In this document: in pieces, positions 14,167 through 17,140 of the stretch
Position numbering within the stretch: the first letter of the stretch is position 1
Layout of the letters: the number at the start of each line of letters is the position of its first letter
Origin: Chloroflexota bacterium
Lineage (GTDB): Bacteria; Chloroflexota; Chloroflexia; Thermomicrobiales; JADLAZ01
Length of the DNA stretch: 17,140 bases
Assembly (NCBI GenBank): GCA_020849725.1
Contig: JADLAZ010000110.1
Coordinates: forward strand, 1-17,140
Direction of reading: 5' to 3'
The notes under the pieces: model-generated
Databases searched by the model: none
The model's input: only the letters and a program-made list of their open reading frames with translations
What the model was told of the DNA's origin: nothing
Made by a program: the position numbers and the translations under genes

Positions 14167-15054
14167 TCAGTCTGCCGCCGACGTTGTGAGCAGCAGCCGT
14201 GTGCCGAAGGGATCGGCCACGATCGCGTCGGCGCCGTGTCGCTCGACCGGGCGCCCGGCCGTTGCCAGGCGCGCCAGGATGGCGGCGAGATCGTCGTCGG
14301 AGCGCAGGTGGAGCGTGAAGTAGCGCATGCCGGCTGCGTCGGCCGGCCGCTGCGGCTGACCAGCGCTCTCCCAGGTGTTGCAGGCGAGCCGGTGTGGGAA
14401 CGAGCCACGGGCGGACATGTCAAACATCCCTGTCGGGCGGCCATCGTTGTTGACGCGGAAGCCGATCATGTCCCGGTAGAACGCCAGCGCCGCGTCGCCG
14501 TCAGCGACGCGCAGGTGCATGTGCCCGATGAACGTGCCCGCCGGTAGCCCTGGCCGTGTGTCGCCGTCAGGGACGTGCGAGGCGAGCCACTCGAGATCGA
14601 TCATCTCGCGCTCGTTTGGGCCTCGCTCCAGCACTTGAACGGGAGGCGGCGCCTCAAGGGCCAACTCGAGCCCGATGCCGTCGGGGTCGTCGATGTAGTC
14701 GGCGAGGTGCGTGTGGCCGGTCCTGGGGAACTGGAAATAGCCTGAGGCTCGAATGCGGCTGAGGACGCGGGCGTACTCCGCCAGGCCGGGCACGTGGAGT
14801 GCCAGGTGGTACAGGCCGCTAGCGTTGCGCACGACCGATCGGCTCGCGCCGGGGTGCAGCACCACGAGCGCCCGCCCGCCGGCGCCCAGACGCGCGCTCT
14901 GCCCGTCCCGGTCGAGCAGCTCTAGTCCGATCAGGTCGCGCCAGAAGCCGAGCGCGCGCTCGACGTCCGTCACCTCGAGGTGGACCGCGCCGAAGGTAGC
15001 GAAGTCGCTCGCGGTGCTGTCGGACGAGGATGTGGTGAACGGCGCCGCTGTCAT
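14167..15054 (-). CDS. VOC family protein, two-domain CatE/YfiE-like (putative extradiol dioxygenase)
   Basis: A 295-residue protein with two vicinal-oxygen-chelate domains, at about 20-135 and 172-290. The layout resembles the B. subtilis CatE/YfiE group annotated as catechol-2,3-dioxygenase-like. Domain 1 shows VHLEV (His25), GLYHLALHV (His83 and His87) and DPDGIGLEL (Glu130), which could be a His/His/Glu metal set. Domain 2 shows IGHMHLRV (His178, His180) and CNTWES (225-230), but its last strand reads DPFGTRLLL, with no Glu at the ligand position. I recall the same feature in other members of this group. Whether it is a dioxygenase, another VOC enzyme or a binding protein is open. The ATG at 15054 is chosen because AGGAGG lies five bases upstream. 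It is divergent from the third enolase-type gene. Confidence 0.85.
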   Translation of the reverse strand: MTAAPFTTSSSDSTASDFATFGAVHLEVTDVERALGFWRDLIGLELLDRDGQSARLGAGGRALVVLHPGASRSVVRNASGLYHLALHVPGLAEYARVLSRIRASGYFQFPRTGHTHLADYIDDPDGIGLELALEAPPPVQVLERGPNEREMIDLEWLASHVPDGDTRPGLPAGTFIGHMHLRVADGDAALAFYRDMIGFRVNNDGRPTGMFDMSARGSFPHRLACNTWESAGQPQRPADAAGMRYFTLHLRSDDDLAAILARLATAGRPVERHGADAIVADPFGTRLLLTTSAAD

Positions 15055-15059
15055 CCATT

Positions 15060-15065
15060 CCTCCT
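15060..15065 (-). promoter_or_regulatory. ribosome binding site of the VOC gene
   Basis: Leftward AGGAGG five bases before the ATG at 15054. It rules out an in-frame upstream start at 15111, which would put this site inside the coding sequence. Confidence 0.7.
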
Positions 15066-15089
15066 GTGTCGGGGGCGAGCTTCCACGAA

Positions 15090-15118
15090 AGTGTACAAAC
15101 GATGGCGACACGCACCAA
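15090..15118 (-). promoter_or_regulatory. possible promoter of the VOC gene
   Basis: Leftward TTGGTG (15118-15113), 17 bases, then TACACT (15095-15090). The leader would be about 30 bases and would include the AGGAGG site. Each hexamer keeps only part of the consensus, but spacing and position are right. Confidence 0.4.
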
Positions 15119-15176
15119 GTCTATCATCTCGCCACGGCGGCGCCAGGCCGCAGGCGACCAGCCGCGCCCGGTGGGC

Positions 15177-15206
15177 CTGACACGACACCCGCCTCGCGGC
15201 TAGAAT
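15177..15206 (+). promoter_or_regulatory. probable promoter of the third enolase-type gene
   Basis: CTGACA (15177-15182; 5 of 6), an 18-base spacer, then TAGAAT (15201-15206; 5 of 6). This predicts a leader of about 45 bases to the ATG at 15259. It is the best sigma-70-like match I found in the window. Confidence 0.6.
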
Positions 15207-15258
15207 GCGCCCCACGCCATCGTCGACGCGGACGCCATGCCAAGCGAAGGAGCGGAGG

Positions 15259-16446
<1,188 letters not shown>

Positions 16447-16739
16447 CCGCGCGCCGCGCGCCGGACGGCCGATCTCGGGTCAGACGCTGACGGGGCGTCG
16501 GTTGGCTGGCCCGGCCGCCGCCGCTCGTCCGATGCCGGCGGTCGTCGTGGCAGAGCGCCGGCCATGGCCGTGTGCCCGGTCGTGCGGTGAGCGGCAGGGG
16601 TGGCCGGTGCGTGTACGATAGAGACATAGCGGACGCTGGCGCCGCAGTCGGGAGCAACCACGCCCGTCGCCGCGCGGCCCAGGACCGCGTGATCACGGGC
16701 GATCTACGCGAGGGGCCTCCGTCAGGAGGGAGAGGGAGG
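16447..16739 (+). other. 293 bp leader/intergenic region upstream of pckG
   Basis: No gene is convincing. A 62-codon frame starts at 16433, overlapping the end of the preceding gene, but its product is Arg/Pro/Ala-rich and resembles nothing known. The only AT-richer stretch is at 16612-16630 (TACGAT at 16614-16619, then ATAGAGACATAG). That is a possible -10 region for pckG, but I find no matching -35. The end of the region is purine-rich, with two overlapping ribosome sites. Confidence 0.4.
16716..16729 (+). promoter_or_regulatory. small hairpin over the pckG ribosome binding site
   Basis: CCTCC (16716-16720) pairs perfectly with GGAGG (16725-16729) around the tetraloop GTCA. GGAGG is the core of one of two purine-rich ribosome sites ahead of pckG. 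The second (GGGAGG, 16734-16739) stays free. The hairpin could modulate translation or be fortuitous. Confidence 0.35.
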
Positions 16740-17140
16740 ATGAGCCAGATGACGGATGCCACGGCGACCATGCCCGATGACCTCACCAACGCGCCGGTGC
16801 GCGCCTGGGTCGAGAAGATGGTGACGCTCTGCCAGCCGGAACGCGTTCACTGGTGTGACGGCTCACAGGCAGAGTACGACGCGCTGTGCCAGACGATGGT
16901 CGAAGCCGGCACCTTCGTCCGGCTGAACCCGGCGGTGCGGCCGAACAGCTTCCTGGCGCGCTCGGACCCGAGCGACGTCGCCCGCGTCGAGGACCGAACC
17001 TTCATCTGCAGCCCGGACCGCGACGACGCCGGCCCGACCAACAACTGGGTCGAGCCGCGCGAGATGCAGGCGACGCTCGAGCCGCTGTTTCGGGGCGCGA
17101 TGCGCGGCCGAACGATGTATGTCATCCCGTTCAGCATGGG
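16740..17140 (+). CDS. pckG: phosphoenolpyruvate carboxykinase (GTP), N-terminal part (cut by window edge)
   Basis: The frame is open from the ATG at 16740 to the window end: 133 complete codons of an enzyme usually about 600 residues long. It matches the N-terminal region of GTP-dependent PEP carboxykinase. [20 protein letters not shown] (37-56) is the family start. [20 protein letters not shown] (61-80) leads into [10 protein letters not shown] (81-90), where Arg82 corresponds to the substrate-binding Arg of the family. GPTNNW (98-103) and [12 protein letters not shown] (123 to the end) are also diagnostic. The cytoplasmic enzyme interconverts oxaloacetate plus GTP with PEP, CO2 and GDP, linking the TCA cycle to gluconeogenesis. 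It needs Mn2+/Mg2+. The start could also be the ATG at 16749. It lies 293 bp after the third enolase-type gene and is probably a separate unit. Confidence 0.93.
   Translation, partial: MSQMTDATATMPDDLTNAPVRAWVEKMVTLCQPERVHWCDGSQAEYDALCQTMVEAGTFVRLNPAVRPNSFLARSDPSDVARVEDRTFICSPDRDDAGPTNNWVEPREMQATLEPLFRGAMRGRTMYVIPFSM

Overview
This 17.1 kb window is very GC-rich chromosomal DNA with tightly packed genes in short operons. The solute-binding lipoprotein has a long Ala/Pro/Thr linker after its lipobox, there are many enolase-superfamily genes and CUT1-type sugar transport genes, and a GTP-type PEP carboxykinase. Together these suggest a Chloroflexota bacterium, perhaps of the Thermomicrobia, or a similar high-GC soil or thermophilic organism. 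That placement is inference from gene style; no rRNA or other phylogenetic marker is present. I see no tRNA, rRNA, CRISPR array, insertion sequence or phage gene.

Layout. (1) The left edge carries the first 33 codons of a leftward PAS-domain protein. (2) After a 519 bp divergent gap comes a rightward three-gene envelope operon (619-4270): an AI-2E/PerM-family permease, a membrane-anchored SPFH/band-7 protein 8 bp downstream, and an exported alpha/beta hydrolase whose start overlaps the SPFH stop. (3) A leftward five-gene operon (11108 to 4292) follows: Tat-type solute-binding lipoprotein, two CUT1 ABC permeases, a 658-residue protein of the D-apionate-lactonase type, and an enolase-superfamily enzyme. 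(4) Next are a rightward LLM-class flavin oxidoreductase (11462-12427), a leftward second enolase-superfamily enzyme (12695-13816), a leftward two-domain VOC protein of the CatE/YfiE type (14167-15054), and a rightward third enolase-superfamily enzyme closest to D-galactonate dehydratase (15259-16446). (5) The right edge holds the first 133 codons of pckG.

How it may work together. The centre of the window reads as a sugar-acid uptake and breakdown locus. A lipoprotein and two permeases import a sugar or sugar derivative; the ATPase is absent and probably encoded elsewhere. A lactone hydrolase opens an aldonolactone, and one or more enolase-superfamily dehydratases convert the aldonate to a 2-keto-3-deoxy acid. 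The other known D-apiose genes (dehydrogenase, oxidoisomerase, kinase, RuBisCO-like protein) are not in the window, so the lactonase homologue may serve a different lactone-to-dehydratase route. This is the most interesting hypothesis here. The roles of the LLM and VOC genes in it are unknown.

Regulatory structure is moderate. There are plausible promoters in front of the second and third enolase-type genes and the VOC gene, a strong hairpin after the VOC gene, a perfect 11 bp inverted repeat between the binding-protein and first permease genes, and a 21 bp imperfect inverted repeat spanning the gap between the second permease and the lactonase gene.
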